Positions 40,918 to 48,793 of a stretch of DNA of 64,000 nt are shown piece after piece. Position 1 is the first letter of the stretch, and each line of letters begins with the position of its first letter. The DNA is from Bog-159 sp963707465 (GTDB lineage Bacteria > Acidobacteriota > Terriglobia > Bryobacterales > Bryobacteraceae), in the NCBI GenBank assembly GCA_963707465.1, contig CAVPQK010000011.1, positions 558,001-622,000 on the forward strand. The letters are read 5' to 3'. Both the position numbers and the translations under genes were made by a program. The notes beneath the pieces were generated by a model. The model had not been told where the DNA came from and did no database searches. It saw nothing but the letters and a program-made list of their open reading frames with translations.

Positions 40918-40967
40918 AGGTGTTGGAGTTCACCTTGAACCGCCCATTGGGCAGATGACTCCTACAG
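40918..40967 (+). promoter_or_regulatory. Fluoride riboswitch (crcB motif) controlling a dynamin-like gene
   Basis: AGGTG-TTGGAGTT-CACCT forms the first stem-loop; its loop GGAGT is complementary to ACTCC at 40958-40962 (the conserved pseudoknot). GAACCGCCC-ATT-GGGC gives the second stem, followed by the invariant-like AGATGACTCCTACAG. This is the layout of the crcB-motif aptamer, which binds fluoride with three magnesium ions. The Shine-Dalgarno AGAGGA (40966-40971) abuts the aptamer 8 bases before the ATG at 40980, so fluoride binding would free or shape the ribosome site. The minus-strand copy at 48599 shows compensating changes in both stems. Confidence 0.9.
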
Positions 40968-40979
40968 AGGATCTTCCCA

Positions 40980-42986
40980 ATGGCAACCGAGAGTTCGTTA
41001 AACGAGGCCCAGCGCCGGCGGCTTTCGAGCAATGCCCAGTATGCCGACAAGCTCCTGTCGGAAATCGAGGCCATCCTCGACGCGTCGGAATCGAAATCGA
41101 TTTTCCCGAAGTACATTGCGGACCTCTCTCCCCCTCAAACCCAGCTCATTCGCAGCTACATAGCCCGCTTTCGGAATCAACTGGCGCGCGCTATGGACGG
41201 CTTGGGTATCGTTTCAGACCGGCCCGCCCTCGGCTCTCTCCATTCCATCCGCGTGACCCTGACGTTCGTGCGCGTCGCCATCCAGGAGATGGCGCCCAAC
41301 TATCTGCGCGGCTACGGCGAGTTGGCCGAGAGCGTAGCGCCGCAACTCCAAGGCCTTTGCGCCGAATTGGAAGGCTTGATCGAGAGGCTGGGCGCCGCCT
41401 TGGCGGATGCCCCGGCAGCCGACCTCCAGGCGCGCCTCGACCGCCTCCAGCAAACCGCCGGCGGACTCGATCTGCTCCGGCTGACCGATCGCATCATTGC
41501 CGACCGTGGACTCGTGGAGTTGCGTCCTCGCCTCTCGATGATCGTCGAGCGCCTGGAGTCCAATCGGTTTGAGGTCGCCGTGTTCGGCCGGGTCAGTTCG
41601 GGAAAGTCGTCTCTGCTGAACCACGTCCTCGAAACCGCCGCTTTGCCGGTCGGCGTGAATCCCATCACCGCGGTCCCCACCAGGTTGATTCACGGTAGCC
41701 AGGCTTTGCTGACCGTCAGCTTCGCGGACCGGCGCACCGAACGCCTGCCCATCGAGCGCCTGCCGGAATTTGTCAGCGAGAGGCACAACCCCGCGAATGG
41801 CAAAGGTGTCGTGCGTCTGGTAGTGGAATTGCCCTCCGCGCGCTTAGAGAGCGGGCTCGCCTTCGTGGACACGCCGGGCCTGGGATCGCTGGCCACGGCA
41901 GGAGCGGCGGAGACCTTGGCCTATCTGCCGCAATGCGATCTCGGTGTGGTGTTGATCGCCGCCGGAAGCCCGCTGAACGACGACGATCTCTCTACCATCC
42001 TGCGCCTCTATGAAGCGGCCGTTCCCGTAAAAGTTCTGCTGAGCAAAGCGGACCTGCTGTCGCCTTCCGATCTGGAGTCCGCGCTCGATTACACCGCCCG
42101 GCAGCTTCGCGCGCACCTGGGTGTGGAGATCGGCGTACACCCGGTCAGCACAGCCGCCTCGCACGCGCATCTTCTGGAGCAATGGTTCGCCGGAGAGATC
42201 GCGCCCCTCTACGCGCAGCATCGACAGCTTGCGCAGGAGTCCAGCCGCCGAAAAACCGCTGCCTTGCGCGAGGCGGTAATGGCGGCGCTCAAGGCAAAAC
42301 TGAACGGCCGCGGAATCGGGCCGGCGCTGAACGGTGAAGAACTCCTCGCCCTGGAGCGAGACTTGCGCGAGTCGGCCGCGAGGCTCGAAGAGGCCAGGGT
42401 GTTCTGTCTGCGCGTCTCCGGCGAAATCCGTGGTTTAACGCCGCAAGCGCTCGACGAAGCAGCGGAGGCTCTCCTTGATACCTGGACCAGCGCCGCCGTC
42501 GCGTCGGCCATCGCCCACACCGCTTCCGCCGCGACTCAGGTGCACACGCATCTCCAGAAACTCGCCCGTACGCTGGCTGCCGCACTACGGCGTGCCGCGA
42601 ACGCTTTAGGCAGCCACGATGCGCCGCCTGAGCAGGAACTGCTCCAAGCCGTTCGCGAGATGCCGCGTTTCGATCCAACACCCGTGAGCATGGACTTCGG
42701 CCGTCCATGGATTCGCTATCCCAGAGCGTTGGCGCGAAATCGGATCCACGCCCAGCTTCGGTCGGTCTTCGAAGAACCGCTCTCGCAGGCCTTCGCCACC
42801 CACGGGCGGCTGGTCGAGAACTGGGCTCGTGGCGTCCTGGCGGAACTCCAGTTGAGATTCGATTCTTCGGCGGATGCCTACCGGGCGCAGGTCGCCAGAT
42901 TGCTGTCCCGAGGGTCCGCGGCAGCCGGGGAGCAGGAGCCAATTCTGGCCGATCTGGCTGCCCTCGACGAGGCCGCCGGAAAATGA
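40980..42986 (+). CDS. Dynamin-like GTPase 1, under fluoride-riboswitch control
   Basis: 668 aa. A long helical N-terminal region (about 1-190) precedes the GTPase domain: G1 FGRVSSGKSS (202-211), G2 in NPITAVPTRL (227-236), G3 FVDTPGLGS (295-303), G4 LLSKADLL (353-360). A mostly helical stalk-like region with coiled-coil potential follows (about 400-560). No membrane span is evident, so it would be peripheral. Bacterial dynamins bind and remodel or repair membranes, often as pairs of two different GTPases. Control by a fluoride riboswitch suggests a role in membrane protection during fluoride stress. Stop overlaps the next start (ATGA at 42983-42986). Confidence 0.85.
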   Translation: MATESSLNEAQRRRLSSNAQYADKLLSEIEAILDASESKSIFPKYIADLSPPQTQLIRSYIARFRNQLARAMDGLGIVSDRPALGSLHSIRVTLTFVRVAIQEMAPNYLRGYGELAESVAPQLQGLCAELEGLIERLGAALADAPAADLQARLDRLQQTAGGLDLLRLTDRIIADRGLVELRPRLSMIVERLESNRFEVAVFGRVSSGKSSLLNHVLETAALPVGVNPITAVPTRLIHGSQALLTVSFADRRTERLPIERLPEFVSERHNPANGKGVVRLVVELPSARLESGLAFVDTPGLGSLATAGAAETLAYLPQCDLGVVLIAAGSPLNDDDLSTILRLYEAAVPVKVLLSKADLLSPSDLESALDYTARQLRAHLGVEIGVHPVSTAASHAHLLEQWFAGEIAPLYAQHRQLAQESSRRKTAALREAVMAALKAKLNGRGIGPALNGEELLALERDLRESAARLEEARVFCLRVSGEIRGLTPQALDEAAEALLDTWTSAAVASAIAHTASAATQVHTHLQKLARTLAAALRRAANALGSHDAPPEQELLQAVREMPRFDPTPVSMDFGRPWIRYPRALARNRIHAQLRSVFEEPLSQAFATHGRLVENWARGVLAELQLRFDSSADAYRAQVARLLSRGSAAAGEQEPILADLAALDEAAGK

Positions 42987-43529
42987 GCACCGGCGCTGAT
43001 GTCGTCGATTCCCGGCAATACCGCTTCACCTTCGCGATAGAAACGCTATCCCAGGTTCCAACCGGCTTCGCTGTGCCGCCTGAATTCAGTGCGTTTAACG
43101 CCGGCGTATTTCTGCCCCGCGGCGATGTGGATTGGCGAGGCCGCCGCCGATACCCTGCGCGAATCCTGCTCCTCAGTGACCGCGAGGCCCTGCTCGTGCC
43201 TGCTCACCGGCTGGATCACCCTGACCTGGGATGGCGGCCAGATCAGCCTGCCGTACAATACACGCGCCAGAGGCCCGGTCGAGAAGTGCATGAAGACGGT
43301 GATGGACCGCTGGCTGCCTGTAGCACAAGCCCGCGCGACCCCTGCCGCGAAGGCTTTCAGTCAACCACTCGATCTGAAATTCGGCTATGCGCTGTCGGCG
43401 GAGTTGCTCGCCGGAGAGGTGCCTCTGGTGCAATTCTTCCAGCCGTCGCCGGGCGGCGATCTGGTGGTTATAACCTCACGGCGGCTGCTCTGGATCACCG
43501 AACGGAACAAGGGGACCTACGGACGATAG
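42983..43529 (+). pseudogene. Frameshifted protein downstream of dynamin-like GTPase 1 (PH-domain-like)
   Basis: Frame 1 from 42983 gives MSTGADVVDSRQYRFTFAIE, SAFNAGVFLPRGDVDWRGRR and ARILLLSDREALLVPAH, all coding-like. After about 43200 the good sequence switches to the next frame: GGQISLPYNTRARGPVEKCM, LDLKFGYALSAELLAGEVPL and GGDLVVITSRRLLWITERNK before TAG at 43527. One extra base near 43225-43240 would explain the switch. The product resembles a bacterial PH-like beta-sandwich ('DREALLV', 'SRRLLWI'); family uncertain. A GTGGGGCAGG palindrome lies 12 bases past the stop, and the natural C-terminus may have been cut off. Coupled to the dynamin gene by ATGA. Confidence 0.6.
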
Positions 43530-43540
43530 TCGAAGCCGCA

Positions 43541-43578
43541 GTGGGGCAGGCTCTCAGCCTGCAGCAGCCTCTCAGGTC
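43541..43578. repeat. GTGGGGCAGGC-type palindrome between the two dynamin-like units
   Basis: GTGGGGCAGGCTCTCAGCCT followed by GCAGCAG is the same repeat as at 3981, 37598 and 48695. It sits between the frameshifted gene and the stop of the minus-strand dynamin gene at 43580, where two transcription units converge. Confidence 0.72.
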
Positions 43579-43579
43579 G

Positions 43580-45202
43580 CTATAGGATTTGCAGCCGGTC
43601 CAAATCCTCGCGGATGCGCGGCGCGTCCTGTCCGGCCGATGCGATAAGCTTCTCGATGGTGGCAATAAGACTGTCCAACCGCTCGACCGAATCCTTTTCC
43701 AGAGCGAGCACCGCCGCGCCAACCACCTCTTCCCACTGAGCCGCCAGCCGCGATAGGTTCATGAAAACCACATCCGCGACCCTCCCCTCGAAATGTCTCT
43801 TCACCGCCCCTTGCAGCAGTGACATAGGCGCCGCCACCGAAACCAACTCCCAGTTATGATCGAACGTCCGGCCGATCCGTATATCCGGCGATCGCGGGTC
43901 CTGCGCTGCAAGTTCCACTTGTGTCGTCTCGAGCGGCACACCCAGCGCCTCCAGCGTCTGCTTCGCCATCCGGTTCCGAAAATCCTGCAGTGACTGCGCA
44001 AGCTGGCGGCTGGCGCGCCGCGCCGGTTCCAGGAACTCGCCGCGATGCTGCTGGGAGAGCGCCGCCATCTCCCGCGTCATGCCGGCCCGCAGCCATTCGT
44101 CGAAGCACTCCATCGCCACACTGAGGCTGCGGGTCCACGCCGGGAACTCCCGCTCCAAGCCATCCAGAAGCCGCCGGCACACGGGCGCCTCATCCCGCCG
44201 CAGGATCTCTTCGAACGCGGCGCGCGCTCCCGCGGCGGCATGCCGCGCGATCAGCCGCAGAGTCAGGCGCGTATCGTCCAGCGCATCGTTCCCACCCACA
44301 ATCCGTTCGCGCAGCTGCTCCCGCTCGGAATCGGCCGATTCGGCCGCCTTCAGCGCGATGCTGAGATAGCCGCGGCACTCCGCCGCGAGCGACTCCACTT
44401 TGTGCCGCAGAATAGCCGCGTGTTCCTCGCAGGCGCCAGTTCGCGCGCGCGCCAGAAGCCGCTGGTCAAGTTCCTCGCGCAGATACTCGAAGCCCGGCCG
44501 GACGGAGTAAGAAAACACGGGCACCGAGCCGTTCCAATGTCTTCCCAGTTGCTCGTAAACGAAAGTTTCCACCTGGCTCCGCTCGTCCGCCGCCAGCGTA
44601 TCGACTTTCGTCAGCAGCACGGAAATGTTGGGAGTAAATCGGCTCAGGTTTCGGATCAGTTCCACATCGTGCGCCGAGAGCGGCGGATCGACTCCCACCG
44701 CGACCAATGCCAGCCCGGTATTCGGCAGCCAGTCCGTCGACGCATTCGTGTTGTGCTCGAACACGCTGTCGAGTCCCGGCGTGTCGACAAAACAGATGCC
44801 GCCATAGCGTTCCATCGCGGGTACTGCGAGATGCACCAACGCCACCTGCTTCCGATTGCCGGCGTTAGCTGCCTCCGAAACATAGTCCACGATCTCGTCG
44901 AGCGAAATCGGTGCCGCGTGTCCATCCAGGAAGCGGACTTCGGCCCGCTCGACCGGGCCGAATTCAATTGCGGTGATAACGGATGTAACCGGAACCACGC
45001 CGGTGGGAAGCAGGTTCTCGCCCAGTAGATGGTTGAGGAAGCTGCTCTTGCCGGCTTTGAATCGCCCGAAGACCGCGACATTGAGTGTCTCGGCGCGCGC
45101 GAATGCGCGGCAGCTCTCCAGAAAGTACCGCAGGTCCGCGATCTGGTAACGGTCGCAAAGTTCCGCGGCCATCTCCAATAAGGAAATCGGCGCGCCGCCC
45201 AT
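43580..45202 (-). CDS. Dynamin-like GTPase 2, last gene of the fluoride-riboswitch unit
   Basis: 540 aa. The GTPase domain is at the N-terminus: G1 FGRFKAGKSSFLN (45-57), G2 PVTSV (71-75), G3 FVDTPGLDS (138-146), G4 LLTKVDTL (196-203). A long alpha-helical stalk follows (REQLRERIVGGNDALDDTRL, RRASRQLAQSLQDFRNRMAK) ending in WELVSVAAPMSLLQGAVKRH, near the C-terminus, which may contact membrane or partner. It differs strongly from GTPase 1, as expected for a hetero-pair. It lies 1 base after the AAA gene stop and belongs to the six-gene fluoride unit. Confidence 0.85.
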   Translation of the reverse strand: MGGAPISLLEMAAELCDRYQIADLRYFLESCRAFARAETLNVAVFGRFKAGKSSFLNHLLGENLLPTGVVPVTSVITAIEFGPVERAEVRFLDGHAAPISLDEIVDYVSEAANAGNRKQVALVHLAVPAMERYGGICFVDTPGLDSVFEHNTNASTDWLPNTGLALVAVGVDPPLSAHDVELIRNLSRFTPNISVLLTKVDTLAADERSQVETFVYEQLGRHWNGSVPVFSYSVRPGFEYLREELDQRLLARARTGACEEHAAILRHKVESLAAECRGYLSIALKAAESADSEREQLRERIVGGNDALDDTRLTLRLIARHAAAGARAAFEEILRRDEAPVCRRLLDGLEREFPAWTRSLSVAMECFDEWLRAGMTREMAALSQQHRGEFLEPARRASRQLAQSLQDFRNRMAKQTLEALGVPLETTQVELAAQDPRSPDIRIGRTFDHNWELVSVAAPMSLLQGAVKRHFEGRVADVVFMNLSRLAAQWEEVVGAAVLALEKDSVERLDSLIATIEKLIASAGQDAPRIREDLDRLQIL

Positions 45203-45203
45203 C

Positions 45204-45920
45204 TCATCCTATGAACGCCGGCAGTGCGTCCATGCGCAGCGGCAGAAACTTGACCCGCCGTCCCAGCCGGTATTCGGGACGCGCCGCCAGCCGGCACATG
45301 GTCACAATCTGCCCGGGATTGCCCCGCGCGGACCGCAGCACCTGGCTTCGGAAACCGTCCAAATCGAGTGACTCCAGCTTGTAGGCCGCGGCCGCCGCCT
45401 CAAACAGCATGGCCGCCTCGGCACGCTTCAGCGGCTGCAAGCGGATCTCTTCGCGCGGGTCCCATAACAGCCGCTGGAGGTAGCCCAAAGACTCGCGCGA
45501 ACGGGCAGTCACCATCAGGCAGTTACCCGGGCTATGATAGATGTCCTGTAAGAACCGGTACATCCGCGGATCGGTGTCCGCCATGTCTTCGAGAAAGATG
45601 GCCCGTGGCTCGCGCTTCAGCGCGGCGAGAACCGAGGGCTTCAGTGACATAGTGGCCGCGCCGGTCACACCGCACCCCAGCATTCCCGCTAACCGCGTGA
45701 GAAGATCGTGTAACACAAGCGGACCGCGGATGACTAAGTAGCGTACGGTCCACCCGCGCACCGCTTCCGCCGGGAGCCGCGTTTTGCCCATGCCCGGCGC
45801 GCTGCTAATCAGCCGCGATTGACGCATCTGAAGCGCGCACATCAGCTCCTGGACCTCATCCCGCCTTCCCACCAACGGGATCAGTCGGTCGTCGATCGCG
45901 CTCCGCTCAGCCGCCTTCAT
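45204..45920 (-). CDS. AAA/STAND-like ATPase of the fluoride-dynamin unit
   Basis: 238 aa. LIPLVGRRDEVQELMCAL leads to Walker A SSAPGMGKTRL (39-49), and RAIFLEDMADTDPRMYRFLQ holds the Walker B acid pair. SPGNCLMVTARSRES and LQPLKRAEAAMLFEAAAAAY follow the AAA_16/Orc1-like lid pattern of NTPase switches. It overlaps the upstream DUF190 gene by 14 bases and ends 1 base before the dynamin gene, so it is a fixed partner in this unit; it could load or signal to the GTPase. Specific function unknown. Confidence 0.75.
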   Translation of the reverse strand: MKAAERSAIDDRLIPLVGRRDEVQELMCALQMRQSRLISSAPGMGKTRLPAEAVRGWTVRYLVIRGPLVLHDLLTRLAGMLGCGVTGAATMSLKPSVLAALKREPRAIFLEDMADTDPRMYRFLQDIYHSPGNCLMVTARSRESLGYLQRLLWDPREEIRLQPLKRAEAAMLFEAAAAAYKLESLDLDGFRSQVLRSARGNPGQIVTMCRLAARPEYRLGRRVKFLPLRMDALPAFIG

Positions 45921-46257
45921 TGGTTGTGGCCGCCTTCTTCTGCACGCGAACCGTCCACACGTCGGAAATCGCCATCAGGCCCGTGTCCATCATCTCTTCC
46001 ACCACTGGTATCAGGCGCGCGAGGTTTTCCGCGCTGTCGACAATCGTAATCAGGATGGGCTGATCGTGTCGCGTCAGATGATGTTTGTGCATCTCGGCCG
46101 TCTCGCCGTAGCCTTCCAGGCCGCGAAACACCGTCGCGCCGGCGATCTTCATCTCCCGGCACTTCTGTACGATGGCTTCGTACAACGGCTTCCCGCCGCA
46201 CCGGTCGGATTCCCCTATGTGTATCCGCAGCAGCCTAGCGGGTTGTCCCGGCGGCAT
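45907..46257 (-). CDS. DUF190 protein (single module)
   Basis: 116 aa. QPARLLRIHIGESDRCGGKP, LYEAIVQKCREMKIAGATVF, RGLEGYG and LITIVDSAENLARLIPVVEE MMDTGLMAISD follow the DUF190 ferredoxin-like (PII-like) fold. DUF190 proteins are regularly encoded next to crcB in fluoride operons. They may be regulatory, perhaps sensing nucleotide or ion state. Overlaps both neighbours. Confidence 0.88.
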   Translation of the reverse strand: MPPGQPARLLRIHIGESDRCGGKPLYEAIVQKCREMKIAGATVFRGLEGYGETAEMHKHHLTRHDQPILITIVDSAENLARLIPVVEEMMDTGLMAISDVWTVRVQKKAATTNEGG

Positions 46258-46969
46258 CCGGCGCCTCCGTCGCGGTTTTCCCGCGCAGCAGCCTCACCAT
46301 CTCCACATCCGACGTCACGATCAGTCCATCTTCCAGCATTCCCTCGATGGCCTCCGCGGCGCCGGCAATCTTCTCCGCAGAATCGACCACCGAGAGCATG
46401 ATCGGCATATCGCGCATGGGGTGGAACACGCTGCGCTTGTGCTCGTGGCCCTTCGCGCCGTATCCCATAATGCCCCGATAGACGGTGGCGCCGGCGATAT
46501 CCATCATGCGCAGCTTGTCCACGATGGCGTCGTACAGCGGTTGACCGTGCCACTTATCGGCTTCGCCCAGGTAAACACGCAGCAGCTTCGCGGGCCCCTG
46601 CGTGTGTTGGTGCGGCAGCTTCGGATCCGGCTTGGCGGCCTTGTGCGCGAACTTCACCACCGTGGTGTCCTGCACCTCGATCAACCCGTCGCTCACCATC
46701 TCATACAGCGCGGGCAGGATCTCTTCCACCTTCTCCGCTGTCTCGACAAATTCGATACGGATCGGCAGGTGCTGCGCCAGCACCTCCACCTTGGGCGTGT
46801 GCATCATTTGGTGCGAGCCGAAGCCGGAGTAAGCTCGGGTCGCCGTGGCGCCCGAGACTCCCTTGTGCATCAAAAACGTCATGATGGAGTCGTGCAGCGC
46901 CATCATGTGATGCTGGGTGTCCTCATTAATAAAGATAGTGACTTTCTTAGCCGGGCCTTTACTCAGCAT
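46235..46969 (-). CDS. DUF190 tandem protein (two modules)
   Basis: 244 aa with two DUF190 units: residues about 5-110 (KKVTIFINEDTQHHMMALHD, GVSGATATRAYSGFGSH, RIEFVETAEKVEEILPALYE) and about 125-235 (AKLLRVYLGEADKWHGQPLY, GATVYRGIMGYGAKGHEHKR, LSVVDSAEKIAGAAEAIEGM). The next gene supplies a third module, so three DUF190 units work together. It starts 9 bases after crcB, a typical fluoride-operon neighbour. Confidence 0.88.
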   Translation of the reverse strand: MLSKGPAKKVTIFINEDTQHHMMALHDSIMTFLMHKGVSGATATRAYSGFGSHQMMHTPKVEVLAQHLPIRIEFVETAEKVEEILPALYEMVSDGLIEVQDTTVVKFAHKAAKPDPKLPHQHTQGPAKLLRVYLGEADKWHGQPLYDAIVDKLRMMDIAGATVYRGIMGYGAKGHEHKRSVFHPMRDMPIMLSVVDSAEKIAGAAEAIEGMLEDGLIVTSDVEMVRLLRGKTATEAPDAAGTTR

Positions 46970-46978
46970 GCCGTCACC

Positions 46979-47353
46979 CTACCTCCCACCTGCCAAAACT
47001 GATCCCAGCCACACCCCCAGATAGCCCAAAACCACGCTGCCCCCCACATACAACAAGCCCAGCCACCGCTCGCCGTCGCGAACCGCCTGATAAGTTTCGT
47101 ACTCGAAGCTTGAAAAGGTCGTGTATCCGCCCAGAATCCCCACCACCACAAACAGCCGCCAGTTGGGATGCGGATGGAATCGCTCGGTCAGCACCGTCAT
47201 CAGCACTCCGATGAGAAATGCGCCCGTTATATTGATGACGAAGGTGCCCAACGGAAAACGCCCGCCGTACTTCGCCATGATCCAGGTTCCCGCCACATAG
47301 CGGGCCAAGCCGCCCAGGCCGGCGCCCGCCAGCACTACCAGATATTTGTCCAA
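46979..47353 (-). CDS. crcB: Fluoride channel/exporter
   Basis: 124 aa with four membrane spans, standard for FluC/CrcB, which lets fluoride leave the cell as a dual-topology dimer. LAGAGLGGLARYVAGTW, GTFVINITGAFLIGVLM with the pore-lining Asn, and GGYTTFSSFEYETYQAVRDG with the Phe-box and Ser/Thr track are all clear. The in-frame start is TTG at 47353 behind GGAGA. It lies 21 bases after the antiporter gene in the riboswitch-led unit. Confidence 0.93.
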   Translation of the reverse strand: MDKYLVVLAGAGLGGLARYVAGTWIMAKYGGRFPLGTFVINITGAFLIGVLMTVLTERFHPHPNWRLFVVVGILGGYTTFSSFEYETYQAVRDGERWLGLLYVGGSVVLGYLGVWLGSVLAGGR

Positions 47354-47374
47354 CCGTATGCGTCTCCTTTCGTG

Positions 47375-48583
47375 TCATACATCCAGATCTCCCACCGGCT
47401 CGCCGAACGCCGCTTCCTTCAGCTCCCGCTCCTGCTCCGGCAGCAGGTGGCGCGGCATGAAACGGGCATTCGCAATCGCCGTCGGAATCACCGCGCTGCC
47501 GATAACGGTCGCCACCAGGTGCGAATATTGGTTCTGATCGATGATGCCGTGATTCAGGCCGAACAACGACGAAATCGTGCCGAAAGTGAGTCCGGTGGAC
47601 ATCATCAGCGAGTAGTAAATCCCGTCGTGCCCGCGATAGCCGAAGGCGCGCACCGTAGGCATCAGACTAGCGAGCTTCGACACCATCTTCGCAAAAAACA
47701 GCGCGACAAAGGCCAGCGGAGCGGCTACCAGCGCGGGCACCGAAACGAAGCTCCCGGTGCGAATGAAGTAGAACGGCGTTAGCAAGCCGAAGGTCAAAGT
47801 ACGCAGCCGCCGGATCAGGAAGTGATCTTTGCCCACCGTGCCCGCCAGGACCATTCCAATAAGGTAAGCGGGGAGCACTGCCTCGCAGCCCGACCACACC
47901 GCCAATCCGCCCAGGCCGAAAAGCAGGAACAGTAGATACTTAGTCTCCAGTTCGGACACCCGCCCGCCATAGCGCCCGAAAAACCATTGCGTCACGAACG
48001 GCAGCGCCAGAAAGAATACCAGGCAGGTTCCCAGGAAGATCAGGGTCTTGATGGTGAAGGGTGAAAAGATCAGGCCCAGCGCGATCACCGTGCCCAGATC
48101 GTTGATGAAGCAGGCCGCCAGGATGGCCTTGCCGTAGGTGGTCTGATTAAACCCAAGCTCCAGCATTACGGCGTAGACCACCGCGACCGAAGTGGTCGAT
48201 AGCGCCACGCCCGCCAGCCAACTGGGACGCCACCCCCAATGCAACACGAAGTGTGCCATCAGCGCCGCACCGAAAAACGGTCCGAAGAAGCCGGCCAGGC
48301 CAACCGCCGTGGATTCCTTCCACTTGGCGCGGAATACGGCCGGGTCCAACTCGGCGCCCGCCAGGAAGGTCAGTACGATGGCGCCCGTGCCGGCCAGGAA
48401 GGTGATCCATTCCGCCTTCGCGTTCAGCACGCCGCGGCCCACCAGCGCGCCGATGGCAAGCTGCGCCACCGTGCCGACCACGATTTCGGAAAGTGCCGTC
48501 GAGATGCGCAGCCAGTTGGCCGCCAGAACCGCAACCAGCGCCAGTGCCAGCCAGAGAGCGGCTACGAACCACATTTGATCCAT
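47375..48583 (-). CDS. Cation/proton antiporter, CPA2-like, first gene of the fluoride unit
   Basis: 402 aa with about twelve membrane helices. The conserved ion-binding pair reads ND in AACFINDLGTVIALG, suggesting an electroneutral rather than a DD-type electrogenic exchanger. LSEIVVGTVAQLAIGALVGR and GVALSTTSVAVVYAVMLELG are family landmarks. Na/H-antiporter-like genes are known companions of fluoride riboswitches, where they may correct the pH or cation upset caused by HF entry. The riboswitch begins 15 bases upstream of the ATG at 48583. Confidence 0.87.
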   Translation of the reverse strand: MDQMWFVAALWLALALVAVLAANWLRISTALSEIVVGTVAQLAIGALVGRGVLNAKAEWITFLAGTGAIVLTFLAGAELDPAVFRAKWKESTAVGLAGFFGPFFGAALMAHFVLHWGWRPSWLAGVALSTTSVAVVYAVMLELGFNQTTYGKAILAACFINDLGTVIALGLIFSPFTIKTLIFLGTCLVFFLALPFVTQWFFGRYGGRVSELETKYLLFLLFGLGGLAVWSGCEAVLPAYLIGMVLAGTVGKDHFLIRRLRTLTFGLLTPFYFIRTGSFVSVPALVAAPLAFVALFFAKMVSKLASLMPTVRAFGYRGHDGIYYSLMMSTGLTFGTISSLFGLNHGIIDQNQYSHLVATVIGSAVIPTAIANARFMPRHLLPEQERELKEAAFGEPVGDLDV

Positions 48584-48598
48584 TAGAGGGTGCCCCCA

Positions 48599-48649
48599 CT
48601 GTAGGAGTCATTGGCCGCAGTGACGGCATAAAGCGAACTCCACCGCTCT
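48599..48649 (-). promoter_or_regulatory. Fluoride riboswitch (crcB motif) controlling the antiporter-crcB unit
   Basis: Read on the minus strand: AGCG-GTGGAGTT-CGCT forms the first stem; GGAGT in its loop pairs with ACTCC of ATGACTCCTACAG; GCCG-TCACTG-CGGC is the second stem. The conserved end ATGACTCCTACAG is identical to that of the plus-strand copy at 40918, while both stems differ by paired changes. Fifteen bases separate it from the ATG at 48583. Fluoride control of CrcB and antiporters is established for this motif. Confidence 0.92.
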
Positions 48650-48694
48650 CCACTCAAACTTACATCGAAGCGTTTCTAAAATCAACCGGCTTGA

Positions 48695-48780
48695 AGTGGC
48701 AGGCACTCGGCCTTCGGCGGCCTCTCCGGCCTGCCCCACGCGGGACTAAAGTCCCGCGCGGTCTGAAGCCCGCCCCCCCA
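48695..48780. repeat. GTGGGGCAGGC-type palindrome cluster
   Basis: GTGGCAGGCACTCGGCCTTC, an inverted CCGGCCTGCCCCAC and GCGGGACTAAAGTCCCGC make a composite of the dispersed palindromes, lying between the fluoride riboswitch and the convergent-side end of the acetamidase-like gene. No gene is present here. Confidence 0.7.
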
Positions 48781-48793
48781 GTTAGCCGGCCAC

